64,000 nt of DNA from the NCBI RefSeq assembly GCF_040939455.1, contig NC_134122.1:28055501-28119500 (forward strand). Direction: 5' to 3'. This document shows, piece by piece, positions 46,240 through 60,919 of the stretch. The notes under the pieces are model-generated. The model was not told where the DNA came from, did not search any database, and saw only the letters and a program-made list of their open reading frames with translations. A program made the position numbers and the translations under genes. Positions within the stretch are counted from its first letter, which is position 1. Each line of letters opens with the position of its first letter. Source of the DNA: Microcebus murinus (lineage: Eukaryota; Chordata; Mammalia; Primates; Cheirogaleidae).

Positions 46240-48174
46240 GAACTGAATACACTCTTTAAAGCATAATTCCATTAGCAAGAAAGAGGTCACATCTATTATC
46301 TCCTTCTCTACTAATGCATCCTATGGTCTCATCTTTCTGGCTCTCACCTCACACTGGTATTTCCCGCTCAGCTTCTTATCAACTAAAAGCTCAACTTCTA
46401 CCACTCCAACTTAATTGAGATATCCACACACTTCCCTTTTACCAAGTATCCATACACTTCTCTCTTTCCTCATTAGTGCCCATCTTTCTCTTAATCTCCA
46501 TAGTGTACGTTTTTCACCATCTGACCCATTTCTTTCACCCTCAGCAAGTTTGCTAATAATTTCCCATTCTGATTTGTGACCCTCATGTGGCTTTTTTCTC
46601 TACCTTCTCAGGAAGCATTCTTCATGGACTGACCAAATATCACCCTATGACTGAAGGGATAGCTGACAATACCCTAGTTTCTAATAAAGTTTCCTAGATA
46701 TCTCAAGCCTCATCATTATCTTACCTGGAATTTCCTCTGCAGAGACTTGTGGGCAGACAAGTATAGATGTGAAATGGAGATGGCAAGATTGGTCCACACT
46801 GACCTACAGCTTGACTACTGATGATCAAAACAAGCCTTTGCTGAGGTCTTCATCAGTCTTCCTTTCCTAAGCCTGGAAACCTCCATTTACTGGCGGAATG
46901 GCATAGAAGGTATTGCCCTGACACAGTCATCCTTGCTCATACTAATTACCCCAGTGAAAGAGCATCACCAGGAGAAACAGGACATGTACATGTTGAGATT
47001 TTCACATCCATCAGCACTTGCCAGAACAGATTAAGTACCTGAACTTCTTTAGCCTCTACTAGTTGGGCCTTGGAATCATGCATATGCTTCCTCTGTCTCT
47101 AAATATATATTTAAGCCAAACCTCCATCCCAATATAAAAGCTTGGGCAATAAAAATTTCTATTAATGCTACTTTATTAAGAAGGCAAATTTAATACCAGC
47201 TTAATCATCAGTGCGTTCAGATGCAAAGGAAAATCTGTTTGGGGTTTTCTGTTGTTTTGGACCACTCAAGGCACTCTCTTCTGAGCTTTATAGCTCCTTC
47301 CCTACTTCATAAGATAAACTTGGCTTATGTAGTCATAGGCCCTGCAGAGTCTTCCTGACTGCATAAATGCTTCATTAATAGTAATCACAGTGGCTAGAAT
47401 GAGAACAGACTTCACCTGATGTGAGCTAGTCATGGAAACGGAGCACCATCTGTGAGAGAGAAAACATCCCCTAACCCAGAGGACCTATGATGTCAGCTGA
47501 GGCAAATTGAGGACACTCAATAGATGGCATCAGGGATTCCAACCCAGAGGACACATCTTGGATCCTTTCTGGAGACCATTACTCAGGACACCAATTAGAC
47601 TGTGCTGTGCATTGACTTAAGCAGCCCCAAAGGGCTTTACTTGGAGTTTGTTTGTAGGGGTCAGGAGAATGAGATTTTGGGGGAGTGTGCCTGTGAAAGT
47701 ACCATGGGAATATTTTCTATAGGGGCCAACTAGCTGGAGAGACAAACAATCCCTAGAGTCTCTTCATTGTTTTTCATTTTAGAACCCATCCATCTAACCC
47801 TTTCCATCTAGCCCCTTTCCATCTAACCAGTTTGAGAAGACAGTCTGAAAAATATCCAATCTCTCTTGCCCACAGGACCCTTTTCAGGGTTTTCCATGTG
47901 CCATGTCATAGAAAAGTCAAGGAATAGAGGCAGGCAATTCCTACCCCAGCTGTTGGTCATACTCCAATTTTATAGACTACATTACCATAACATGTCAAGA
48001 GATTTCAGATACAGAAGGAATAGAAGAGAATGGCATATTCCTACCTCTTTTCCTTATTTACTTCCAACTCATTCTTGTACCCTTCCTCTCCATTACAAGG
48101 ATATGTTGGACTATTCTGTGTCTCCATCTCCACTTAGATCCTAAAATGTCTTGCTTCTCTGAGTTTATCTTGGC
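46240..48174. other. Gene-free stretch
   Basis: Nearly 2 kb without a recognisable gene. The phrase cccaatataaaagcttgggc near 47131 looks LTR-like but no ends could be set. 47786-47828 has a small repeated string ccatcta, two to four times. The open frame at 47866-48144 is unsupported. Confidence 0.4.
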
Positions 48175-50985
<2,811 letters not shown>

Positions 50986-50989
50986 TATT

Positions 50990-51960
50990 TTCATGTTTTT
51001 GTGCTGCTGTTTAGTGTTCTTTAATTTGAACTTGAATATATATAGAAGTCATTATGTTAATTTCAGACAAACTACACTTTAGATCAGGGAAATTACCAGG
51101 AATAAAGAGCTGTATTATATATAATGATAAAGGAATCACCTCTACAAGGAAACATAACAATCCTAAATGTGTGGATGACAAACAAGCACATGAAAAGATG
51201 CTCAATATTATTTGTCATTAGAGAAATGCAATTGAAACAACAATGAGGTGCCATTAAAAACCTATTAGGATGGCAAAAAAAAAACACCTGAAAATACCAA
51301 ATTCTGGTGTAAAAATGAAGTAACAGGAACTATCATTCATTGCTGCTGGGAACATGAAATGGTACAACCACTTTGGAAGACAGTTTGGCAATTACCTATA
51401 AGGTTAAACAGATTTACTAAACACACTCCTGTGTATTCACCCAAGTGAATTGAAACTGTGAGACTTATTGCAAACTTGTGTTCACAAAAAAAAAACCTTT
51501 ACACAAATGTTTATAGCCACTGTATTTATAATTTCCTGAACCCAGAAGTAACCTAAATAGCCTTCCACAGATGAATTGATTACATAAACATAGATTCATA
51601 CAACGGAATAAATACTATTTACCCATAGAGAGTAGTGAGCTACTAATACACACAACAACAAGGATGAATCTTAAATGCATTTTTCTAAGTGAAAGAAGCC
51701 AGACACACAATGGATACATATTATATGATGCCCAATTAAAGGACATTCTGTAAAATCTAGAACTATACGGATGGAAGTGTCCAGGGATTAGAAGGGCAGG
51801 TAGATGACTGACTACAAAGGAAACACACAAGGTAATGTTAGGATAATGAAACTATACTACATGCCACTGGAGATATAAATACATAACTGTGTGCATTTTT
51901 CTAAACCCACAGAACTATACATCACAAAGAATGAACTTTAACATATAGAAATTTTTAAAA
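50990..51960 (+). mobile_element. Old L1 remnant, plus strand
   Basis: Plus-strand ORF2 fragments (aataaagagctgtattatat, then acaatgaggtgccattaaaa and attcattgctgctgggaaca) run to a 3' region near 51960, with internal deletions. It abuts the minus-strand L1 to its left, tail to tail in reading sense. Confidence 0.7.
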
Positions 51961-52944
51961 ATTAACCACAATGTTGGAAGATTTCCAGGATGAAATGCAA
52001 ACTGTAAGAAAGAATCTAACTATATTACACATATATTACATAAACTCACTGAAGTTGATGGGGCAGTAGAGAAAGAAGCTAAACAAAGTAACTTCAGAAA
52101 ATAGTGTTTGATTGAAAAACAATATAAAAACAAAAGAAATTGTACATAAACACTGTATTGCAGTTGGTAAATTTCTCTCACTTGGATACAGGTTAACCAT
52201 TCTGACTCTGCTTTACATGTATGCTGTGGTTATAAATAAGTAGATGGTGAATGGTGACAGTCAAGTTTCTCACCACAAGAAAAGAAAGTTGCAGACAAGA
52301 AAGGAGAGAAGGCTGCAATGAACATTGTGAAATTGGATTAGAATTGGAGACATCAGTATTCATTCATGCTTAGCTGAATACAAATATAGATGAATACAAA
52401 AATAATTGTAGAAATGTGTGTATATATGGATTTGTTGCATATACATGTATCTATCCTATCTTTGTCCACTGACTCTGGGAGAAATGATACCCAGTAGCAA
52501 TGAGCACACTCAGGGCCCAAATCTTGGTTTCTAAATACCATTCTGCAATGAAAGGAAATGGGGATTTTAGGAGAAATGGTAGATTCTAGCACTGGGTAAA
52601 TTAAAATACAAGATGAGGCTGGGGCATCCTTTAGTACCAGAAAGTAAGAAAGTGTTCAGGAACATAAGTATGGAAATAAGTTAAAAGAACAAAAGAGCCA
52701 ATCTGAAAGAGTTCCTAATGGCCAAAGCCAGAACAATTTGAGTAACAAAATTATATGGCATTCATTGCATATAACCCAAAGGACAAAATAAATTTCCATG
52801 AGCCCATTTTGATATAAAAGGTTGAATAACAGATGGCAGAGAAGCGATCCACATGCAAACATTCCAAAATATTTATATATATACTCCCCTGTCCCCAGGG
52901 TTTCAGTTTACTTCTCATTCCTCCCTCCCTGGCCCCTAAGTATG
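51961..52944. other. Gene-free stretch
   Basis: No gene recognised. About 52600-52860 (gagttcctaatggccaaagc) looks like an old interspersed repeat, but I cannot name it. Confidence 0.4.
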
Positions 52945-55900
52945 AGTTAGACTTATTTTTTTGTTTGTTTCAGAATTTTATGGGGGTGTACCTATGGGGA
53001 TACACACGTTTAATTTACCAAATTTGCTTTTTGTACAGTTTGATATAAAGCTATAAGTGTGCCCTTCAGCCAGTTGGTGTACATTGTACCCAGTGGGTAT
53101 GAATTTATTTTTTCCTCCCCCTCCCACCTACTTAATTTCCCTTGAGTTTTACTTCCATATATGCACAAGTGTTCATACATTAGTTCCAATTTTGTGTTGA
53201 ATACATGTGGTGTTTGTTTCTCCATTCTTGTGATACTTCACTAAGAAGAATGGCCAAGTTATTATAAAAGATACTAGATCACCATTTTGTTTTATGGCTG
53301 TGTATTGCTCTATGGTATACATATACCACATTTTATTAATCTCCTAATGTATTGATAAGCATTTGGGTTTATTCCACATCTTTGTGATTGTGAAATGTGC
53401 TGCTATAAACATTCGAGTGCAAGTGTCTTTTTTATAAAATATTTTTTTTCTCTTTGGGTAAATACCTAATAGTGGGATAGCTGGATCAAATAGTAGGTCT
53501 ACTTTTAGTTCTTTGAGGTATCTTCATACTATTAATACTTTCCATAAAGGTTATACTATTTTTCAGTCCTACCAACTGTTTGTAAGTGTACCTTTCTCTC
53601 TGCATGCTCACCTGCATCTGTTGTTTTGGGACTTTTTGATAAAAGCCATTTTCACTGGACTTAGGTAATATCTCATTGTGATTTTGATTTGCATTTCCGT
53701 GATGATTAGAGACATTGAGCACTTTTTCATGTGTTTGTTGATCATTAGTCTGTCTTCTTTGGAAAAGTTTCTGTTCATGTCATTTGCTCACTTTTTAATG
53801 TAGTTGTTTGATTTTTTTTTCTTGCTGATTTGCTAGAGTTTTGTAGATTCTGGTTGTCAGCCCTTTATCAGATGTACAGTATGCAAATATTTTCTCCCAT
53901 TCTATAGGTTATCTATTTGCTCTGTTGATTGTGTCCTTGGCTGTGCAGAAGCTATTTCATTTGATCAGGTCCTACTTACTTATTTTTGTTGTTTCTTTGA
54001 CTGCTTTTGGAGTCTTCTTCATAAATTATTTGCTTAGGCTGATACCTATAAGAGTTTTTCCAACATTTTCTTCCAGAATATTTATAGTTTCATGCCTTAG
54101 GTTTAAGTCTATTGTCCATTGTGAATTTTTGTGAGAGGTGAGAGGGGTGGATGCTGTTTCAGCCTTCTACATGTGGCTATCCAATTTTTCCAACACCATC
54201 TATGAAATAGGGATTCTTTACCCCAGTATATGTTTTTGTCTGCTTTGTCAAAGATCAGATGGCAATATGAAGATGGATTCATGTTTTTGTTCTCTGTTCT
54301 GATCCGTAGTTCTATGTCTCTGCTTTTCTGCTAGTACCATGCTGTTTTGGTCACTATAGCCTTGTAGTATATCTTGAGGTCTGGTAAAGTGATGCCTCCT
54401 AATTTGTTCTTATTACATAGAATTGCATTAACTATTTGGGGTCTTTTCTGATTCAATACAAAGTGTAAAACTATTTTTTTGAGGTCTGAAAAAAATGGTA
54501 TTGGTATGTTAATGGGGATTGCATTGAATCTATAAATCACTTTGGATACTATAGACATTTTAACAATGTCGATTCTGCCAATCCATGAGCATGGTAGGGT
54601 TTTCCACCTGTTTCCATCCTCTGCAATTTCTTTCCTCAGTGTTTCATACTTCTCCCTATAAAGGTCTCTCACCTCCATAGTTAAATATATTCCTAAGTAT
54701 TTTATTTTCTTTGTTGCTATTGTGAAAGTTATTGTGTGTTTAACTCTCAGCTTGACTGTTATTGGCATATATGAAAGCTACTGATTTGTGTGCATTGATT
54801 TTGTAGCCTGAGACTTTGCTGAATTCATTCATCAATTCCAGGAGTCCTCTCAGTTGAATCTTTGGGGTTTTCTAGGTATAAGGTTATATCATCAGCAAAG
54901 GATAGTTTGACCTCTTCTTTCCTCATTTGGATACTCTTGATTTCCTTTTCTTGTCTCATTGCTCTGGAAAGGAATTCCTGCACTCTGTTGAATAGAAGTG
55001 GTGATAGTGGGCACCCTTATATAGTTCCAGTTCTAAGCAGGTATGCTTTAAATTTTTCCCCATACAGTATAATGTTGGTTGTGGGTTTGTCATATATATA
55101 GCTTTAATTATTTTGAGGCATGTCCCATCTACGCCGATTCTGTTAAGAGTTCTTATCATAAAACGGTGTTGAATTTCATCAAATGCTTTTTATGAATATA
55201 TTGAGAGGATAATATGGTTCTTGTTATTGCTTCTATTTATATGGTGAATTACATCCCTATGAATGTAATTTTATTTGCATATATTGAACCATTCTTACAT
55301 CTGTGGAATGAGGTCCATGTGGTCATGGTGAAATATTTTTTTGATGTACACTTGAATTCAGTTTTCTAAGATTTTATTCAGAATTCTTACTTCTATATTC
55401 ATAAAGCATGTTAGTCTGTAGTTTTCTTTTTTGTTGTGTCCCTCCTGGCTTTGGTATCAAGGTCATATTGGCTTCACAGAATGAGTTGAGGAGGATTCCT
55501 TTCTTCCCAATATTATCAAATAATTTCTGCAGTATAGGTACCAGTTCTTCTTTGTAGGTATGGTAAAATTCAGGTGTGAAACCATCTGGTCCAGGATTTT
55601 GTTGTTGTTGTTGAAAGATTTTTTTTCTTTTCTTTTTCTTTTTCTTTTTTTTTTTTTTTTTTTTTTTTGTTGTTGTTGTTGTTGTTGTTTGTTTTGCTGG
55701 TTCAATTTCAATGCTTCCACATTGGTCTGTTCAGGAATTCTATTTCTTCCTGTTTGAGCCTAGGGGGTTGTGTGTTTCAAAGAATTAGTCCATTTCCTCC
55801 ACATTTTCAAGTTCATGGGCATAGAGATTTTTAGAGTATTCAAAGATGATGTTTTGTATGTCCATGGTATCAGTTTTGATTCTGCCTTTTTCATTTCTAA

Positions 55901-56115
55901 TTTATCTATTAAAGTCCTTTCCTTTCTGCTTCTGGTCAATCTAGCAAGAGGCCTGTGAGTTTTTTTATCTTTTCAAAGAACCAACTTTTTATTTCATTAA
56001 TCTTATCTATAGTTCTTTTGCTCTCGATTTCATTTAGTTTTGCTCTGACCTTGGCTATTTTTCTTCTCCGGAATTTAGGATTGGTTTGCTCTTCCTTTTC
56101 CAGTTACTTTAGACA
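52945..56115 (-). mobile_element. L1, minus strand, 5'-truncated and decayed
   Basis: The 3' UTR begins with cagaattttatgggggtgta. ORF2 relics follow in the reverse frame at 53010-53225, 53486-53722, 54331-54768 (with [10 protein letters not shown] and [10 protein letters not shown]) and 54956-55159. The text ends near 56115 within the endonuclease-proximal part. A T-rich and GTT microsatellite block lies at 55597-55690. Confidence 0.85.
55597..55690. repeat. Compound (GTT)n / T-rich microsatellite in L1
   Basis: gttgttgttgttg, then a CT-poor T tract with (TTTTTC)n, a T run of over 20, then (GTT)n again. The lysine-rich and phenylalanine-rich open frames over it come from this composition. 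Confidence 0.9.
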
Positions 56116-57000
56116 GTGTCTGGCTTTTAAAGAACAACTATAAGGGAAAAATGATAACTTTCCAATGAAGAAATCTGGCAAATGCTACCTTGACCAAGTG
56201 GTGAAGATTAACATCACCAGCAAAAAGCCTTGCCCTCCAGCCAGGAGGCCAGGGAGCTCCCAGCCACCAGGGCCACACATCCTGGGCCCCCATTATGGTG
56301 GCCCAACCACGACCTGACACCCAGACCCACTCTGGATCTACCCAGTGAGGAACTTCTGGTCTCCTGAGCTAGAAATCAAAGAGCTCTGCAGAGTGGATGA
56401 TGTGCTGGGACTTACTCCTGCCTGCCCTTCTGGAGCAGGCCAAAGATAAGGACTGATCTTCCCTCCCCATCTCTTCCCTCCTTGCTCCATTGCATGGGCC
56501 AGAGACCACCTTACCGCCATGGACATGACACTTAACTTCAGCCAGGCTGAGTCCGCAGCCCAGGGCTGGGGCAGGGTCACTCCATCTGTGCACATGCAAT
56601 AGCACTGATGTGAGGAAACCACCAACTGTGGAGGGTGGGCAGTGAAAACTTGGGTCTCAAGCCTCTGGATGCAAGTGGTTGAAATCCCAGATGACCAGAA
56701 AAAGTGTAAGATAGTGACCAACAAACTGTCTTGGGGAAGTCTTAATTGCCAGCCTGGGAACAAAAGTTTCTGTCTTGAAATAAACTAATAAGTCAGATTA
56801 CATGTTAACAGAGTAAAGGCTCAGAGAAATCCTTAAAGAAAATTGAAAACTGACTTTTTCTCAATTCTGTTTGTACATCAAGAAGCATCCAGACTTTCTG
56901 GGAGGTTTGTTTTGGGGTCTGTTTTTTTAAAATAAATACAGACGTAAAGGTCCCCCCATCCCACACCTGATAAGAACAGAAGGGTTCATATCAAGACTCA
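56116..57000. other. Gene-free; part resembles an old interspersed repeat
   Basis: 56130-56290 (caatgaagaaatctggcaaa, then accaagtggtgaagattaac) is text I associate with an old repeat rather than with a gene. The minus-strand open frames at 56138-56320 and 56338-56763 overlap another frame and have no known relatives. Confidence 0.4.
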
Positions 57001-57014
57001 AAAACCAAGGCAAG

Positions 57015-57352
<338 letters not shown>

Positions 57353-57365
57353 AAAACCAAGGCAA

Positions 57366-57655
57366 AATAACATGAAGAATAAAATGGGCTGACAAAAAGT
57401 TTTTCTGTTGAAGATGCAAGTTCTTTGCAATACTAAGTATGAAGGCAGTCACAAAGGCGTGACAAAAGAGGAAAAGGTTTGGAATTGTTGCCACCAAGGA
57501 TATAAAAAGAAGTCGAAGGATGAAAAATAAAGTTTACCATGCAGCTCAAAAAGCCCACTTGAAGCCAGAAAATAGCATTTGTAGCAGAATCAATCAATCT
57601 TCCAACAGTCCAGAAGGAACAGTGGAGGCAGGTAATGGAGTTCTGATGGGCAAGT
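57366..57655. other. Gene-free stretch
   Basis: No gene or repeat recognised. Confidence 0.4.
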
Positions 57656-57656
57656 A

Positions 57657-58131
57657 TATTTGTTTCCTAGGTCTGCCATAACAAAGGACACAACCCAGGT
57701 GGCTTAAAAACAATTGAAATTTTTGTCTATCCTCTTTTGAAGGCTAGAAATCAGAAAACAAGGTGTTGGCAGGGCCATGCTCCCTACAGAGCTTGTAGGA
57801 AAGGATTCTTCCTGCCTGTCCTAGCTTCTGGTGGCCCCAGATGTTTCTTGGCTTGTGGCAGCATAACTCCAACCTCTGCCTCCATCTCCCAGAGCCTTCC
57901 CTCTATGTTGTCACTTTGCATTTTCCTGTGTTTGTACACAGACATGTGTGTGTGGGCATGTGTATAAATATCCCACTTCTTAAAAGGACACCAGATATAC
58001 TGGATTAGTGCCCACCTAAATGACCCCATCTAGATCATAGCTGCAAAGATCCTATTAATATTTCCAAATAAGGTCACATTCACAGGTAGGACTTCAACTT
58101 TTGGGGAAGACAATTCAATCCATAGCAGCAA
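57657..58131 (-). mobile_element. MLT1-type solo LTR, minus strand
   Basis: In plus orientation: ctaggtctgccataacaaag, then aggtggcttaaaaacaattg, then aggacaccagatatactgga, then ccaaataaggtcacattcac and gacaattcaatccatagca. This is the inverted MLT1 order. Longer than the copy at 38723. Confidence 0.75.
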
Positions 58132-59327
58132 GTATCCTAGGAAGTTGAGAAGTCAGTAGAAATTGTTGAATGAGTGGGCTGCTCAGATTGAGGAGGAAGA
58201 CAAGCCAGGATGGGCTGACATATAGGAAGGGGAAGAGGAGTTAGGGAAAGTGCTGGGAGTTTGTAAGAATCATCATTAAACCATTGCCACAGAGTATTTA
58301 TTGAAAATCTAAGAGAAAATATATTAAAATGTTAGTAGTGGTGGGATGATAGATAACTTTTAATTTTCTTTATACTTTTTGTATGTTATATATAATATGT
58401 ACACATGACTTTTATGCCAAAGAGAAACAATCATTATCTTTAAAATAACTATCGGTAATTGTCACAATCCTCAGAGTACATATAATCTAGAGCAGAAAAG
58501 TAAAACCAGGAAAACATATACAGGATAAAAAAATATAACAAAATAGTAACCTGAAACGAAGATGATACTGACACCCAATCAGCACTCAATAAACGTTTAC
58601 ACATTAAGGTAGAGTAGAATAGAGTGTGGGCTTTCATCTCAGACAAAGCTGGATTTTAATTCCAACATTCCTATTTACCAGCTAAGCAACTGAGCTAGTT
58701 ACTCTGAAGTGTTCAGTATTCTCATTTGTACAAATAGAATTTAAATTTCCATCTCAAAAAGCTGCATTATATGAAGATGCCAGGACAATGTAGATACTTA
58801 ACACATTTCTCAACATGGTCATTAGGATACTAACAACGCTCTATAAAAAACTTATGAAGTTGACAAATGTACAGTAAATGGTTGAGGGCAGAGACATGGT
58901 CAGGAACAGAAGACAAGCAGCATGGGCAGAGTGAGGGAAATTTCCTCAAGGTTCCGAGCTGGAAAAGTGGGAGACATCTGTACTTACTGAAAAGAAGACA
59001 CATTGCATGATTGGACAGCAAGGGATTCTATACCTCTGAGAAACTGCAGAAAAAGTGAGATAAGCCTATACCATGCCATGTTCATGCTATGTGCCTATAG
59101 TGCCAGATAGGGTACCTCATGCTGCAAGTAACCAAAGGAAATGGAAATTGCCTTATAAAATAAGGGATCAACTATCTCATATAACAAGAAGCTTCAGATT
59201 AGGGATATTCGAACACTTTAACCAGGGCAAGAAAGGCTGTTTCTTCTACCTTTCCACTCTTCTTGTATTCTCCTCAGTTCTGCTAACATCAGAAGTAGGG
59301 CTATGTCTTCCAAAACATCTCTTACTT
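58132..59327. other. Gene-free; contains a MIR at about 58615-58790
   Basis: An inverted MIR can be read at 58645-58760 (aagctggattttaattccaa, then tttaccagctaagcaactga, then tattctcatttgtacaaata). The rest shows no gene. The open frame 59073-59432 runs into the TRIM4 duplication on the wrong strand. Confidence 0.5.
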
Positions 59328-59582
59328 AAAGCTACAAATACATTCTTCAAAAGCACCTTGGAAAATTTCCTGTCCCATCATCACTGGCTTGAATTACTTT
59401 CCGTGGACCTACCTCTTCTGAAACACATGTAGGATGAATACCAAATGATTCAATTAGTGAGAACCAGAAGATGGATTAACCAGGATACTGACATAAGCCA
59501 AAGAAAGAGGGCCAGGGGATGTGTGTCACTGAGCTAGGGTACACGGAAGGATTTGGGATCTGGAGGCAGGGGAAGAATAGCC

Positions 59583-60169
59583 TCATTTCCCATCAGTCAC
59601 TCGTGGGATGACTAAAGATGCTAATGGACCTAACCAAAAAAATGGCCGGAGATGAGAGACAAAAGAACAAGAAAAAGTGTGTAGGTGCAGTCCATCCACG
59701 GCACTGTAGAAGGAGACACTGCGAGCCTCATGATCTAGGTAAACCCCCACCCGGAGAAGAGCTGGTTCTTTGTTAGGGGGATCTAAAGGGAGGCTTGTTA
59801 GGGGCCGATACCCAGCTGAACTCCACTGAATAGCCCAGATTCCCGAATGGGGGGACATTCTTGAACTATCAGTAATCCCCATGATGTCCTCCTGACACAC
59901 CCCTGCAGCAATCTCCAGGCCACCTCTATTCTCAACTTCCCAGTAATGCTTCCCTGAGGTGAAAATGTTTTTTCCCAGAACACAGGGTAAGTGTTGAAAT
60001 TTCTCAACAATGTGTGTGGTCTTCTGAGAATTCTTCCATCCAGCAAAGTAGTTCCATGCTGTAGAAAATACTGGCCATGAACTCTCTGTTGCTGCATTTT
60101 TCACGTATCTCCCTTCCTGGGCAAAGACAAGTTTGGGATGAGCTGTCTCTTCAGCTACATTTACAGCCA
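59583..60169 (-). CDS. TRIM4: TRIM4 terminal PRY-SPRY exon, copy B
   Basis: This is the last coding exon of TRIM4 (RING E3 ubiquitin ligase), supplying the B30.2 target-binding domain. About 195 residues from the split valine codon: PRY with AHPKLVFAQEGRYVKN, then YFAGW, LPCVLGKNIFTSGKHYWEVE, ITDSSRMSPHSGIWAIQW, RVGVYLD, FYSAVDGLHLHTFSC and HLRPFFWLGPLASLVIP, stop at 59583-59585. It keeps F in VEKFQHLP, which I recall in human TRIM4. It is open throughout with an intact splice acceptor. Relative to OR2AE1 it is in the orthologous position, so this is the best candidate for the functional last exon. The RING, B-box and coiled-coil exons would lie beyond 64000 and are not in the window. Confidence 0.86.
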
Positions 60170-60194
60170 CTGCAGAGAAAATGAGAGTTGAGAT
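60170..60194 (-). promoter_or_regulatory. Splice acceptor of TRIM4 exon copy B
   Basis: Same minus-strand text as copy A, cattttctctgcag, directly before the exon; phase-1 intron. Confidence 0.78.
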
Positions 60195-60535
60195 AAGTAA
60201 TGTAGCAGCTTATCACCAACCCTTCTCCAGAAATGTCCCTGTTTTCCAGCATCACTTTCCTCCTGCTCTTCCCCATAAGCACTGTTAGGGATGACTCCTC
60301 AGCTGGGCCTAACAAGCCCTAGAATGGCCTTTCCCAACCAGAAATCCTCATTTCCCTTCTACTCTTAAAGAGTAAGTCCCAGAAAATGGGGAGCTCATTA
60401 TTCCATGGCTCAAGTCTTCACAATCAGCATAAAATTTGGAAAGAGATTAACAAATTCTGACTTGTTTCAGGACTAAAACCAAGGTTTTTGATTAGCTGGT
60501 TCTTGTATAGGTACACACAGATGTCACATAGATGA

Positions 60536-60915
60536 GGGATTAAGAAAACTGAATTCATTATCCTACACCCCTTTCTATCCTCTGGGGACTAACCCCCTCA
60601 AATGCAGACATCTTATCTCCTATGTTCTCTAAGTTGTCAGAGCGTTACCTCCAAACAAACACACATCCTTTCAAATCCTGAGTTTGTTCTTAAGTCTTCT
60701 TTTCCTCTGACCCTCAAAGGTTAATTAGTCACCAAGTCCTATCAATTCTACTTCTGAAATCTATCACTGTCTTTTCGTAGTCTACACTCCTGTCACCACT
60801 CCCTTTATCCCATCTCCCACCTTAACTGTATCAGTAACTTCCTCCTTGGCCTCCCTGTCTGCAAATTCCCTTCCCCCTCAGACTCTCCTTGTCTGCCTAG
60901 TTTAAGGTTTTTTTA
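60536..60915. other. TRIM4 intron, C/T-rich, no exon seen
   Basis: This begins where homology to copy A stops. It is C/T-rich in plus sense, perhaps an old L2 piece. No upstream TRIM4 exon recognised. Confidence 0.4.
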
Positions 60916-60919
60916 AAAA

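Larger units (their letters stand above)
59328..60535 (-). repeat. TRIM4 terminal-exon duplication, copy B
   Basis: Partner of 35173-37365. Holds the 3' flank, the PRY-SPRY exon and about 365 bp of the preceding intron, with no L1 insertion. As OR2AE1 lies directly 3' of TRIM4 in human, copy B is in the orthologous place and probably the original. Confidence 0.9.

Noticed and set aside
55463..55757. Lysine-rich and phenylalanine-rich open frames
   Set aside because: Translation of a T-rich/GTT microsatellite in an L1.
56138..56763. Possible processed pseudogene (two minus-strand frames)
   Set aside because: No poly-A tail, no target duplication and no recognisable protein. Text at 56130-56290 looks like an old repeat.
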